64,000 nt of DNA from UBA8516 sp035455245 (GTDB lineage Archaea > Thermoproteota > Nitrososphaeria > Nitrososphaerales > Nitrosopumilaceae), in assembly GCA_035455245.1 (NCBI GenBank), contig DATIFN010000020.1:5344-69343 (forward strand), read 5' to 3'. The notes beneath the pieces are model-generated. The model ran no database searches. It saw only the letters and a program-made list of their open reading frames with translations, and had not been told where the DNA came from. A program made the translations under genes and the position numbers. Below, one piece after another: positions 16,991 through 26,020 of the stretch. How positions within the stretch are numbered: the first letter of the stretch is position 1; every line of letters starts with the position of its first letter.

Positions 16991-18481
16991 GTGTTTGATG
17001 AAATTTTTACTAGGGTGGTAAAGGCTCCTAATTTTTTGCCGGGGTTTGACTGGATCAATACAAAAGAACCACTTTCTCTTGAAAAATTAAAAGGACATGT
17101 AGTTGTTCTAGATTTTTGGACGTATTGTTGCATAAACTGTATGCATACGTTACCCGTTTTGGCAGAACTTGAGAAAAAATACGAAGGAAAACCTGTTGTT
17201 TTTATTGGTGTACATTCAGCCAAGTTTTTCAATGAACAAGATGTAAAAAACATAGAGCAGGCTGTCGCTAGATATGAGATTTCTCATCCAGTTGTGGTTG
17301 ACAAAAAAATGGCAATTTGGAAAAAATATGATGTTTCAGGATGGCCGACAATTGTAATAGTTGATCCAAATGGAACCATAGTTTACAAACAATCCGGAGA
17401 GGGTCAGAAGGAGGCAATAGAAGATACTATAGATACACTTTTGGAAAAAAATACAAAATCAGGAACTTTATCCAAAGAACCACTCAAGATTGAACATATA
17501 AAAATTCAAGATAAAACATTACTTTCGTACCCAGGAAAGATATCCATTTCAAAAGATGGCAAGATTGCAGTAAGTGATTCAAATCATAATAGGATTCTTG
17601 TTACAGATCTTTCTGGCAAAATTGAATTCATAATTGGCAATGGAAAGAACGGATTTTCAGATGGTGATTTCAATACTGCCACATTTTTCAGACCGCAAGG
17701 AGTGTTGTGGAAGAATAATTCAATTTTTGTTGCAGATACAGAAAATCATGCAATAAGAAAGATTGACCTGCAAAACAAGCAAGTAACTACGCTTGTAGGA
17801 ACTGGTAAGCAAGGTCCATGGGTTTCAAGGGGAGGGAAAGGAAGGGAAACTGCAATTACCTCTCCCTGGGACTTGGCAGAAAAAAATAATTTAATTTTCA
17901 TAGCCATGGCAGGAAATCATCAGATATGGTCATATGACTTGGAATCTGATCTTGCAAGACCATTTGCAGGAAATGGTCATGAAAACATCATTGATGGTGA
18001 AAATCACATGGCGCAGCTTGCCCAACCCAGTGGTCTTTCAATTTATGGAAACAAACTGTATTTTGCCGATAGTGAGGTTTCCGCGATAAGAGAGATAGAT
18101 CTAGAAAAGAATCAAGTTAAGACAATCGTGGGACACGGTTTGTTTGTGTTTGGACATCATGATGGACATGTTGATGAGGCATTGTTTCAACATCCACTTG
18201 GAGTTTTTACATATGAAAACAAGGTCTATGTTGCAGACACATACAATTCAGCAATTAGAGTAATCGACCTACAATCCAACCAAGTGTCCACACTCATAGG
18301 GAAATCAGGCATGAATGGGGCATGCAGATTGGATGATCCAAAATGTGATACGTTGGGTTTGTACGAACCAAGCGATGTTGAATTATTTGGAGATAAATTA
18401 TACATTTCAGATACGAATAACCATCTTATCAGAGTCTATAATATGGAGAAAAATGTTCTTGAAACACTTCGAATAACATAA
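16991..18481 (+). CDS. thioredoxin-like domain fused to NHL repeats (NHLRC2-like)
   Basis: Residues about 20-150 form a thioredoxin/TlpA-like domain with the redox motif in WTYCCINCMHTLPVL (CCINC, an atypical version of CxxC) and a GWPTIVIVDPNG cis-proline loop. The rest is an NHL beta-propeller: repeats such as VADTENHAIRKIDL, FADSEVSAIREIDL, VADTYNSAIRVIDL and ISDTNNHLIRVYN. The order matches NHLRC2-type proteins. There is no signal peptide. The start is chosen as the GTG at 16991 (496 aa) because a TATA-like box lies about 25 bases before it; an ATG at 16958 adds 11 residues. The substrate is unknown; a thiol-disulfide role is inferred from the motif. Confidence 0.85.
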   Translation: MFDEIFTRVVKAPNFLPGFDWINTKEPLSLEKLKGHVVVLDFWTYCCINCMHTLPVLAELEKKYEGKPVVFIGVHSAKFFNEQDVKNIEQAVARYEISHPVVVDKKMAIWKKYDVSGWPTIVIVDPNGTIVYKQSGEGQKEAIEDTIDTLLEKNTKSGTLSKEPLKIEHIKIQDKTLLSYPGKISISKDGKIAVSDSNHNRILVTDLSGKIEFIIGNGKNGFSDGDFNTATFFRPQGVLWKNNSIFVADTENHAIRKIDLQNKQVTTLVGTGKQGPWVSRGGKGRETAITSPWDLAEKNNLIFIAMAGNHQIWSYDLESDLARPFAGNGHENIIDGENHMAQLAQPSGLSIYGNKLYFADSEVSAIREIDLEKNQVKTIVGHGLFVFGHHDGHVDEALFQHPLGVFTYENKVYVADTYNSAIRVIDLQSNQVSTLIGKSGMNGACRLDDPKCDTLGLYEPSDVELFGDKLYISDTNNHLIRVYNMEKNVLETLRIT

Positions 18482-18514
18482 TAAGATTTATCATCGTACA
18501 ACAATAGTAAATAC

Positions 18515-18745
18515 ATGGAAAAAGCATATGTTTTGATTGGCTGTGAACTTGGTTCAGAAAATGACCTTGTGAAAAAACTCTTAGATATAGACAAAGTCAA
18601 AGACGCTCATGTAACATATGGTGATTATGATATAGTCGTTGAAGTGGAAACGGAGACAGAAAGACAGATGGACAATCTTATCACAAAAAAAATTCGACAA
18701 TTAGACAAGATACGAACGACGACTACTTTGGGCGTCGTAAGTTAA
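18515..18745 (+). CDS. stand-alone Lrp/AsnC ligand-binding (RAM) domain
   Basis: A 76-residue protein with the alpha-beta RAM fold of Lrp/AsnC regulators but no helix-turn-helix: AYVLIGCELGSENDLVKKL, then VTYGDYDIVVEVETE and a C-terminal TTTTLGVVS. Such DNA-binding-free proteins occur in archaea and may bind amino acids or oligomerise with full-length Lrp proteins. A paralogue lies at 53827-54066 in this window. Its 3' end overlaps the convergent gene by 23 bases. Confidence 0.85.
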   Translation: MEKAYVLIGCELGSENDLVKKLLDIDKVKDAHVTYGDYDIVVEVETETERQMDNLITKKIRQLDKIRTTTTLGVVS

Positions 18746-18941
18746 TTTTTGATAGCGCAAACCCAGTTGATAGCATAACGATTCCGCCAATTATAATCCA
18801 TTGACCATTGGTTATCCATTCTGGATTAGAATACATGAAAGAGGATTCTGGTCCTACTATGGATTGACCTTGAAGATAAAACACAATTCCTAAAATAATA
18901 ACGACTGTTCCTAGGACTATTGTTGGTTTTCCCGCCCTCAC
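18723..18941 (-). CDS. small two-helix membrane protein
   Basis: A 72-residue protein with two hydrophobic segments (VLGTVVIILGIVFYL and WIIIGGIVMLSTGFAL) joined by a short polar loop, and a basic C-terminus. I do not recognise it. The start is a GTG at 18941. It overlaps the convergent RAM gene by 23 bases. Confidence 0.45.
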   Translation of the reverse strand: MRAGKPTIVLGTVVIILGIVFYLQGQSIVGPESSFMYSNPEWITNGQWIIIGGIVMLSTGFALSKINLRRPK

Positions 18942-19020
18942 AAATAATCAAACATGAGAGAGCCATAAAAGGTAAAGAGATTTGATAAATTGAGCAAATC
19001 ATTTTTCAGTTGTCTCTTTA

Positions 19021-19737
19021 ATGTCTTTTTCAAAAATCCACATTAGATTGGATGAGTGGGGAACAGACCTATACGAACTTAGGCACAATCGGAGTTGGAT
19101 AGATCTTTGTATATTTGCAGGAGCTGCAGCATTTGCAATAATCTTGTACCTAACATATGGTCCAGATATTGAAAGGACCACCAAGGAATCGCCTATTATT
19201 ATAAACATAATGTTTGGCCCTGCCTTTGCAATTGGTTTACTGTATGGCATAAAGATGACTGATGGTGTTATGAGACCTTCAGAAACAAGAAGTCCAATTA
19301 AGAGAGCTATCGTAAAGATATTTTTATTCTTGTTTATGATGGGAGCCATTTTTAGCTCCGTTACTTTTGCCATACATGGAGGAATAGATCCACCAAAAAA
19401 ATCAATTTTAGAAGATGGTCTAATCCCCTGGGCAACAGAGTTTATTCAAGCAAATGGTGGTCTAACCTTTCTGATAGTTTCCAGCATAACAATAATGGCT
19501 GCTGCTACAAAACGAATCGTTGGGATTGAAGGGTTTTTCAGTAAAGTCTTCACTTTTGTTGGTACTTTTGTCTTTTTTTCCATGATATCTTTGAGTCTAT
19601 CTCATAGTGACCCTACAAATTCACAGATGTATCTTTATGCTTTCTACCAAGCAGGAATAGTTGGCGGGATTTTTTATCAGATGAATAAGCTTACCGCACG
19701 GGCTAACCTGTGGGAAGATTTTGCAAATGGTTACTAG
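19021..19737 (+). CDS. hypothetical membrane protein, 238 aa
   Basis: I do not recognise this protein. After a polar N-terminus there are about six hydrophobic segments: IDLCIFAGAAAFAIILYL, IMFGPAFAIGLLYGI, FLFLFMMGAIFSSVTFAI, TFLIVSSITIMAAAT, VFTFVGTFVFFSMISL and FYQAGIVGGIFYQ. It converges on the minus-strand secreted-protein gene at 19703 and overlaps its end by 35 bases. Confidence 0.6.
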   Translation: MSFSKIHIRLDEWGTDLYELRHNRSWIDLCIFAGAAAFAIILYLTYGPDIERTTKESPIIINIMFGPAFAIGLLYGIKMTDGVMRPSETRSPIKRAIVKIFLFLFMMGAIFSSVTFAIHGGIDPPKKSILEDGLIPWATEFIQANGGLTFLIVSSITIMAAATKRIVGIEGFFSKVFTFVGTFVFFSMISLSLSHSDPTNSQMYLYAFYQAGIVGGIFYQMNKLTARANLWEDFANGY

Positions 19738-20212
19738 ATTTTAATTTTATAAACATAATCACAGCACAAAATGCAATTACTGTGACAAGCAAGGTAAGAC
19801 TAGAAAATTCTGGAAGATATGTAGTACCAATTATTTCCATTGAGTTATGTCCTGTACCATTGAATTCTACTACAATAAATGAAATCTGCTCATTTTTTCT
19901 TATTTGTGGAAATATTTCTTCTCCATTTACAAATACTGTGAGGTCACCATCTATTAGATTAATTGGGATCTGTATTTCTGCAAAGTTATTCTCAAGACTA
20001 CTAGTTATATCAAAGGCAAGTTTTTTGTCATCTCTTGTGAATTTTACATCGTTGATTTCAAAGTTAGCTACACTGTCTACCTTAAAGTCATATCCACTGG
20101 TTTCAATGGTGAAATCTTTTTTCAAACCTGTTTTATCAGAAATAGCTCCAAAAGCAGGTGGCAGGACCACACAAGTTAGAGACACTAATACTAAAAACGC
20201 TAATACTTTCAA
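19703..20212 (-). CDS. secreted, C-terminally anchored protein with PEF-type tail
   Basis: A 169-residue protein with a signal peptide (VLAFLVLVSLTCVVLPPAFG), a beta-rich domain, and a C-terminal LPEFSSLTLLVTVIAFC segment followed by a lysine tail. PEF before a terminal membrane segment and basic residues resembles the PEF-CTERM sorting signal cut by archaeosortases. The beta domain (IQIPINLIDGDLTVFVNGE, then SMEIIGT) resembles those in the proteins at 21438 and 33997. The start is a TTG at 20212, three bases after the L15e stop codon, so it is probably co-transcribed with rpl15e. The function is unknown. Confidence 0.6.
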   Translation of the reverse strand: MKVLAFLVLVSLTCVVLPPAFGAISDKTGLKKDFTIETSGYDFKVDSVANFEINDVKFTRDDKKLAFDITSSLENNFAEIQIPINLIDGDLTVFVNGEEIFPQIRKNEQISFIVVEFNGTGHNSMEIIGTTYLPEFSSLTLLVTVIAFCAVIMFIKLKSSNHLQNLPTG

Positions 20213-20215
20213 TTC

Positions 20216-20674
20216 CTAGTTCTTAAGCCCAGCAATCTTGCCGCGCATTTCTCTGTCTTTAAAGATCCTAGGATGTGAAGGATCAGCCAAAATTACTTCG
20301 TACCATAGAAACATCCCATCTTGATGCAGATAATATGAGCCTAGAAGTTTCATGTTTGGGTGTCTTTCAAGAACTCTGCGTTCTGCTACTTGTTGCATAC
20401 TAACATCTGGTTTTATTCTTGTTACACCAAGGTGCTTTGGTCTTCGTCCAGCAACAGGTCTTTTCTTACGCATGTTACCTTTACCCACACGCATCCGAAT
20501 CACAACTATTCCTTCCTTTGCTTTGTACCCTATCCTTCTTGCTTTTTGAATCCTGCTTGGTCTTTCTATTCTTGTAAGGGCATTTTGTTTTCTCCATTCA
20601 ATAGCCTTTGCTCTTAGTTCAGGAGAATTTTCCTGCCACATTTTGAGCCAGATTTGATCCTGACGGCTAATCAT
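20216..20674 (-). CDS. rpl15e: ribosomal protein L15e
   Basis: Large-subunit ribosomal protein. The 152 residues contain the family blocks RPSRIQKARRIGYKAKEGIV, KKRPVAGRRPKHLGVTRI, RRVLERHPNMKLLGSYYLHQ and HPRIFKDREMRGKIAGL. The start is the ATG at 20674 (MISRQDQIWLKMW). A longer frame reaching 20839 runs across the divergent promoter of the gene at 20774 and would add 55 atypical residues. Confidence 0.93.
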   Translation of the reverse strand: MISRQDQIWLKMWQENSPELRAKAIEWRKQNALTRIERPSRIQKARRIGYKAKEGIVVIRMRVGKGNMRKKRPVAGRRPKHLGVTRIKPDVSMQQVAERRVLERHPNMKLLGSYYLHQDGMFLWYEVILADPSHPRIFKDREMRGKIAGLKN

Positions 20675-20773
20675 ATTCGGCTCTAACAAAATCCCCTTAA
20701 TATCTGTACCATCTTTTATATCAAAAAACAAGGCATTTGTAAAGGAACAAACGCATATTATGAAATAATTACC

Positions 20774-21415
20774 ATGAAGAATAAATTGAATGTTAAAAAT
20801 ATTTTTCTGATTTTCGTGTTTATTATTTTGGCAAATCAATTTAATTTTGCATCAGCTGTTTCACTTTCAATCCAGACAAACAAGGCTGAATATCAGTTTA
20901 AGGATCTTCTTTCCTTTGTTATCCAAGTATCTGAGGTAACAGGAGATACATTAACTCTTCACATAAGAGATGAATCTGGAAAAAATAGTACCCCCATAGT
21001 GCTTCAAATAGTTAATGCAACCACTACAATAACAGCAAGAGAGTCTTTTGATCCCACAGTATACAAGTCAGGGGTTTATTATTTAGATGTAGAGTATTCA
21101 GGTGCTAATGCAACTACTTCATTTAAAATAATGAGTTCAGACACAATTGTTATTCCATCCTGGGTGAAGAATTTAGGAAAATGGTGGTCGCAAGATCTTG
21201 TCACTGATAAAGATTTTGCCAGAGGTATTGAGTATCTTATTAAAGAAAAAATTATTGTCATCCCTGAAACAGAAAATCCATCGTCAAGTAGTACCACAAA
21301 GATACCTGCATGGATCAAAACTAATGCAGGCTGGTGGGCAGATAACCGCATATCAGATTCAGATTTTGCCTCTGGAATACAATATCTAATCAGAAATGGG
21401 ATAATTGTAGTCTAG
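20774..21415 (+). CDS. secreted protein with two W-K-x-W-W repeats
   Basis: A 213-residue exported protein: signal peptide (about residues 8-27, ending FASA), a beta-sandwich domain of about 90 residues, then two copies of a repeat of about 45 residues. Copy one starts IPSWVKNLGKWWSQDLVT and ends GIEYLIKEKIIVIP; copy two starts IPAWIKTNAGWWADNRIS and ends GIQYLIRNGIIVV. This repeat is frequent in surface proteins of ammonia-oxidising archaea and may be a cell-wall or protein-binding module; no function is established as far as I know. Confidence 0.7.
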   Translation: MKNKLNVKNIFLIFVFIILANQFNFASAVSLSIQTNKAEYQFKDLLSFVIQVSEVTGDTLTLHIRDESGKNSTPIVLQIVNATTTITARESFDPTVYKSGVYYLDVEYSGANATTSFKIMSSDTIVIPSWVKNLGKWWSQDLVTDKDFARGIEYLIKEKIIVIPETENPSSSSTTKIPAWIKTNAGWWADNRISDSDFASGIQYLIRNGIIVV

Positions 21416-21437
21416 TATTATTTTATAATGTCATGAT

Positions 21438-22175
21438 TTAGGGGAGTGACTTTTCTGTTCGTAAACCTTTGAAGATCACGAGGATAATAACAAGGGCAAC
21501 AAAAGCACCAGCCGTCATCACAAATTCTTGCAATTGTCTTTCATTAACTGAAATTGACCAAGTCGATAATTTAGAAAAGTCAAAAATGTTTTGTGTTATT
21601 TCTTTGGATGGTTGTTCTTCGGTTGGAGTTACTTCCTCAGATGGTTTTTCTTCAGGAACAGATTCTACAGGCGCTGGTTCCTCCGAGGTGGGTTTTTCTG
21701 AGGTTTCATTTTGTGGAATTTCCTTTACTGGTTCAGCCGTTTGGTTTTCCACTGTGGGCACAATTTCAGTGGATTTTCCACCAAGTTGTGTTCCAAAAAC
21801 CTCAAGTTCTGTTGTTCCTTGCGATAATTGCATGAAAAGAGTTCTAGTGGTATCTGTTTTTTCTTTCTCGGAAAATGGAACAAGTTCGCCATCAGCGATT
21901 ATAAAGAAATCAGAATCATCTCCATTTTCTTTAGAGTCAAGCAGTTCCCTTGGAATTGTTAATTCTAGTGTAGCAACTGAACTTGTAACATCAATTTCAA
22001 AAATGAGCTCTGCATCATCTGAGTTGGGAATTACTTCAAAAACCGTTGTGTCTTTTGCATCATAACTAAGGTCGTATAGTTTCCCATAGTCAACTTTTAT
22101 GATTTTTTCATCTGCAAAAACAAGGGCTGGTGGAAAGATGAGTAAGAGGAATAAGAGTAGTTTCAGTGTGAGCAA
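21438..22175 (-). CDS. secreted membrane-anchored protein with Pro/Glu-rich stalk
   Basis: A 245-residue protein with a strong signal peptide (LKLLLFLLLIFPPALVFA), a beta-rich domain (to about residue 125), a stalk of about 70 residues rich in Pro, Glu, Thr and Ser (for example SEEVTPTEEQPSKE), and a C-terminal membrane helix (MTAGAFVALVIILVIF). I start it at the TTG at 22175, two bases after the serA stop codon; a longer frame to 22277 runs through serA in another frame. Its beta domain resembles those at 19703 and 33997. The function is unknown. Confidence 0.6.
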   Translation of the reverse strand: MLTLKLLLFLLLIFPPALVFADEKIIKVDYGKLYDLSYDAKDTTVFEVIPNSDDAELIFEIDVTSSVATLELTIPRELLDSKENGDDSDFFIIADGELVPFSEKEKTDTTRTLFMQLSQGTTELEVFGTQLGGKSTEIVPTVENQTAEPVKEIPQNETSEKPTSEEPAPVESVPEEKPSEEVTPTEEQPSKEITQNIFDFSKLSTWSISVNERQLQEFVMTAGAFVALVIILVIFKGLRTEKSLP

Positions 22176-22177
22176 TA

Positions 22178-23110
22178 CTAAATTACGCCACGTAGAATCA
22201 TTATTATCTTTTCTGCTATAACATTTGCAGCTAAAGTCTGAGCTTCTTTTGTCTGTGCCCCTATGTGAGGAGTGCAAATGACGTTTGGTAATGTTGCGAG
22301 TTTGTTTCCTGTCGCAGGTTCTTTCTCAAATACATCCAAAGCCGCGCCTGCGATCTTTCCTTCTTTTAAAGCAGCATATAGTGCCTCTTCATCTATAATT
22401 TCTCCCCTAGACGTATTAATCAGATAAGCAGTTTTTTTCATTCTTCCAAGTTTTTGTGAATTTACCAAATGATGAGTCTCATTTGTAAATGGAACATGAA
22501 ATGAAATATAGTCCGAGTTTGAAAGCAATGTGTCAAGATCTGTCTTTATCAGTCCCACCTCTCGTACAAAATCATCGGCAATCGGAATTACATCATATCC
22601 TATAATATTCATGTTTAATGCTCTTGCATGTTTTGCAAGCCTCTTGCCAATGTTTCCTAGTCCAACAATCCCAAGATATTTTCCCGACAGCTCGGTTCCC
22701 ATCAGTTCTTTTTTGAGCCATTTTCCGTTTCGTATTTCTCTATCAGCTCTTGGGATTTCCCTAGCAAGTGAAAGCATCAACCCCAAAACAAGTTCTGCAA
22801 CCGCATTCATTGCGCCTTCAACTGCATTTATCACTCTGATTCCTTTTGCTTTTGCTGAATCCACATCGATGTTATCAAGGCCTACGCCTACTCGCGCAAT
22901 TACCTTGCACCTGTCTGCTTTTTCTATCATGTCTTTTGTTATTTTGGTTCTGCTTCTTACTATGACAATGTCAAAAGTACCAATTTTTTCTTTGATCTGA
23001 TCTAGTGTAATTTCTGGTTCGTATGTAATTTTGAGGCCATTTTTTTGTAGAATGTCGTTTAAGATCGGAGCAACTTGATCACAAATTAAAACGGATTGAT
23101 TGAAACTCAT
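22178..23110 (-). CDS. serA: D-3-phosphoglycerate dehydrogenase
   Basis: First step of serine synthesis: oxidation of 3-phosphoglycerate with NAD+. The 310 residues form a minimal two-domain D-2-hydroxyacid dehydrogenase: nucleotide motif GLGNIGKRLAKHARALNM, catalytic-region Arg in INTSRGEIIDEEAL, and catalytic His in NVICTPHIGAQT. There is no C-terminal ACT domain, so serine feedback through that domain is absent. Other D-2-hydroxyacids cannot be excluded as substrates. It is followed directly by the secreted-protein gene at 22175. Confidence 0.88.
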   Translation of the reverse strand: MSFNQSVLICDQVAPILNDILQKNGLKITYEPEITLDQIKEKIGTFDIVIVRSRTKITKDMIEKADRCKVIARVGVGLDNIDVDSAKAKGIRVINAVEGAMNAVAELVLGLMLSLAREIPRADREIRNGKWLKKELMGTELSGKYLGIVGLGNIGKRLAKHARALNMNIIGYDVIPIADDFVREVGLIKTDLDTLLSNSDYISFHVPFTNETHHLVNSQKLGRMKKTAYLINTSRGEIIDEEALYAALKEGKIAGAALDVFEKEPATGNKLATLPNVICTPHIGAQTKEAQTLAANVIAEKIIMILRGVI

Positions 23111-23180
23111 GAAAAAGAACCGCTATGTACAGAATATAATCATTGTGCAAACAAAAAAACAAAAAAAGGAAAATAGGGAT

Positions 23181-24524
23181 TTAAATTCCTAGTTTAGATT
23201 TTATTTCGTCAGCACGAGCGTCGGTGTAAAGGCCATGCAAGTTTAGCTTTGGTTGTGACATGCTGTTCATACCAGTTGGTGGTACGGCATCGCTTGGATT
23301 ACCTAGCACCTCGGCCAATGATTTTGCATCTCCTACCTCTAAACCAAATGGATTTCCAGCAACAATAACTGATGCTGCTCCTTCAAAGATTTGAGCATAG
23401 TCATGGTTTACTGCTACGTAGACTCCTGGTTCATCAAAGACAACATCTATGATTGCCCCTTGGGATCCGCCAATTAACCACGTTTCGGTACCTTGTGCCT
23501 GTACCCTGTTTCCTTGAGTAACTCTATCAATTATTTCTCCAACTATGTGGAAGAAAACTGGTTCGTTACCTTGGTTTTCAACAAACCATCTTGTGTGGGT
23601 ACCAGTTGGTACAAACAATAGTTGTGATTGGTATTGCTTTAGATCTGCAGAGTTCCATGGTTGTGCAACGAAGATGTTCTTTCCTGGATTACCATTTATC
23701 AATTTGTTGTGGACTTCGTTTGGAACATATCCAAATGAAATTCCGTTTACAACACTCAGGGTTGAATGATGCATGAACATCTCACTTTGGTCATACGAAC
23801 CGTCCGCGTTCAAGTACAATTGATTGTACTGTAACTGGAACTCTAGAGCTTCGGCAGGAACCAAAGTTCTATCCTTTACGACTTTTCCGCCATCAACACT
23901 TGTTTTTTCTACCAAGAGTTTATTGTATCCATTAAGTGGGTCAACAATTGCCATACCATACATTCCAGATAAGACATGTTGATCCATTGCTGCTACATCA
24001 ACACCAGAACAGTGATACTTGAAAGTACCAGGGACTTCTGCGATGTAACAGTATGTTTTGGATGTTCCTGGAAGAACTTTACCAAAGTTTCCTGCGGACA
24101 TTTGTGAAGCGTGCATGTCGTTACCATGTGGACTTGATTCACCTTCTGGAACTGTCAATGTCATCTTGACAACGTCACCTTGTGTGACTCTGAGTGTTGG
24201 ACCTGGGACCTGACCGCTGAAGGTCATCGCCTTGTAGGTTTGGCCACCCATAATTGGCAATTCTGCACTTTGACCAGTTACATTGAATTCAACCACTTTA
24301 CGACCTGAATCTTCCAAGACTGCACAGTCTGTTACAGCAAATGCCGCTGGCATTACTAATTCTAGACCGCCCATGTCATGGATTTTTTGCATTAAGTCTG
24401 CATCATTATTTGAAACAGACATTACGCTTCCAGTCATTTGTGACTGCGTATACGTGCTTCCGAACAACGTTGCTGCTATTACTGCAACTGCAGCGATAGA
24501 CAGTATACTATACCGTTTGTTCAT
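23181..24524 (-). CDS. nirK: copper nitrite reductase NirK, thaumarchaeal type
   Basis: Periplasmic-type multicopper enzyme that reduces nitrite to NO, linked to ammonia oxidation in these archaea. The 447 residues have a signal peptide (about 6-25). The copper ligands align with classical NirK. The segment PHGNDMHA (H133, D136, H138) supplies type-2 and type-1 His plus the catalytic-type Asp. The segment YHCSGVDVAAMDQHVLSGM supplies H171 (type 2) and C172, H183, M188 (type 1). A late FFHIVGE supplies a further type-2 His. It appears monocistronic. The upstream stretch has a T-rich and TATA-like context near 24540-24560. Confidence 0.93.
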   Translation of the reverse strand: MNKRYSILSIAAVAVIAATLFGSTYTQSQMTGSVMSVSNNDADLMQKIHDMGGLELVMPAAFAVTDCAVLEDSGRKVVEFNVTGQSAELPIMGGQTYKAMTFSGQVPGPTLRVTQGDVVKMTLTVPEGESSPHGNDMHASQMSAGNFGKVLPGTSKTYCYIAEVPGTFKYHCSGVDVAAMDQHVLSGMYGMAIVDPLNGYNKLLVEKTSVDGGKVVKDRTLVPAEALEFQLQYNQLYLNADGSYDQSEMFMHHSTLSVVNGISFGYVPNEVHNKLINGNPGKNIFVAQPWNSADLKQYQSQLLFVPTGTHTRWFVENQGNEPVFFHIVGEIIDRVTQGNRVQAQGTETWLIGGSQGAIIDVVFDEPGVYVAVNHDYAQIFEGAASVIVAGNPFGLEVGDAKSLAEVLGNPSDAVPPTGMNSMSQPKLNLHGLYTDARADEIKSKLGI

Positions 24525-24624
24525 CGATCCAATCGACCTATTCTTAGTATATTAATCTATTGTGTACAACTTCAAAAATCGCTAGATTTTACAAAGTTTT
24601 GATTATCTTTTTTTTTAAAAGGTA

Positions 24625-26019
24625 ATGAATATTAGTAAAACGAATTCAAGCTTGCGTGTGAAGTTTAGGACAGATAAGGATTCTTTAGGGGAGGTAAAAA
24701 TTCCTGAAGATGCTTACTATGGTGCTTTTACGTCCAGAGCAATTCAGCAATACCATGTTACAGGCCACCGATCTCATCTTTATCTCATAATGGCATTTGT
24801 TATGATCAAAAGATCGGCAGCTGTAGCAAATATGAAAACTGATGTGATTGACAAAAAGCGCGGTAGTGCAATTATTAAAGCGTGTGATGAAGTCATCTCT
24901 GGAAAATTCCTAGACCAGTTTGTTATTGAAGAAATAAACTCTGGTGCAGGAACTGCATTCAACATGAATGTCAATGAAGTACTTGCAAACATTGCTCTTG
25001 AAATTATGGGTCATAAGAAAGGAAATTACGACATCCTTCATCCAAATGATCATGTAAACATGTCTCAATCAAGCAATGATACATTTCCAACTGCAATGCA
25101 TGTTTCAATTTTATTTAACTTAAAGCAAGTTATCCCAGTTCTCGATGATTTGATCAAATCATTAAACAAAAAGGCACGAGAGTTTTCGGGCTTTCAAAAA
25201 ATTGGAAGAACCCATCTCATGGATGCACTTCCTGTAAGTCTTGGAAAAGAATTTGGTGCATATTCTACAGCAGTTGCAAAGGCCCGTGATGCAATAGTTA
25301 TTGCAAAAAAAGAATTAGAACATGTTGCATTGGGAGGAACTGCTGTAGGTACGGGAGCAAACACACCAAAAGGTTACAGAAACATAGCAATTTCTGAACT
25401 TGGAAGAATCTCAAAACTTCCATTAAAACCTCAGCAAGACATGCAGTATTCTTTGCAAAGCAAATTTGCAGTTGTAAATCTCTCTTCCACATTAAGGAAC
25501 TTGGCAGTTGAGATTGGCAAGATTTCTAACGACGTTAGATTGATGGCATCAGGTCCTGTTGCAGGACTCTCGGAAATTGGCATACCTGCAGTTCATGCTG
25601 GTTCTTCCATAATGCCAGGCAAAGTGAATCCATCACTTGCCGAATGTATGAATATGATATGTTTTAACATCATAGGCAACGATGTATCTGTTGCACTTGC
25701 GGCGCAAGCTGGACAATTTGAGCTTAATGTCATGTTACCAGTTATGCTCAAGTCTGTTTTAGAATCTACTGATATGTTAAGAAATTTTATTCCAATATTT
25801 TCTCATAACTTGATTGATGGTTTGTCTGCAAACAAGCAGAAGCTTCACCAAAACATAGAGAGCAGTCCTGTCATAGTAACATTACTTTCTCCAAAAATTG
25901 GATATCAAAAATCTGCTGAGTTATACAAAGAATCTCTAAAGACAGGTAAAACAATCAGGCAACTTGTAATCTCCAAAGGATTGATGAATGAAAAGGAAGT
26001 AAATTTGTTATTGGGATGA
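24625..26019 (+). CDS. fumC: fumarate hydratase, class II
   Basis: Interconverts fumarate and malate in the citric-acid-cycle reactions that accompany carbon fixation. The 464 residues match the fumarase/aspartase superfamily: VNMSQSSNDTFPTAMH, GRTHLMDALPVSLG and the signature GSSIMPGKVNPSLAE. GRTH (aspartases have GRTQ) and MPGKVNP (aspartases usually MPAKVNP) favour fumarase. Aspartate ammonia-lyase remains the alternative. One base separates it from the methylthiotransferase gene, so they are likely co-transcribed. Confidence 0.88.
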   Translation: MNISKTNSSLRVKFRTDKDSLGEVKIPEDAYYGAFTSRAIQQYHVTGHRSHLYLIMAFVMIKRSAAVANMKTDVIDKKRGSAIIKACDEVISGKFLDQFVIEEINSGAGTAFNMNVNEVLANIALEIMGHKKGNYDILHPNDHVNMSQSSNDTFPTAMHVSILFNLKQVIPVLDDLIKSLNKKAREFSGFQKIGRTHLMDALPVSLGKEFGAYSTAVAKARDAIVIAKKELEHVALGGTAVGTGANTPKGYRNIAISELGRISKLPLKPQQDMQYSLQSKFAVVNLSSTLRNLAVEIGKISNDVRLMASGPVAGLSEIGIPAVHAGSSIMPGKVNPSLAECMNMICFNIIGNDVSVALAAQAGQFELNVMLPVMLKSVLESTDMLRNFIPIFSHNLIDGLSANKQKLHQNIESSPVIVTLLSPKIGYQKSAELYKESLKTGKTIRQLVISKGLMNEKEVNLLLG

Positions 26020-26020
26020 A

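Noticed and set aside
20675..20839. N-terminal extension of L15e
   Set aside because: It crosses the divergent promoter and the residues have no family counterpart.
24625..26019. Aspartate ammonia-lyase for the class II fumarase
   Set aside because: GRTH and MPGKVNP favour fumarase over aspartase (GRTQ, MPAKVNP), though activity is not shown.
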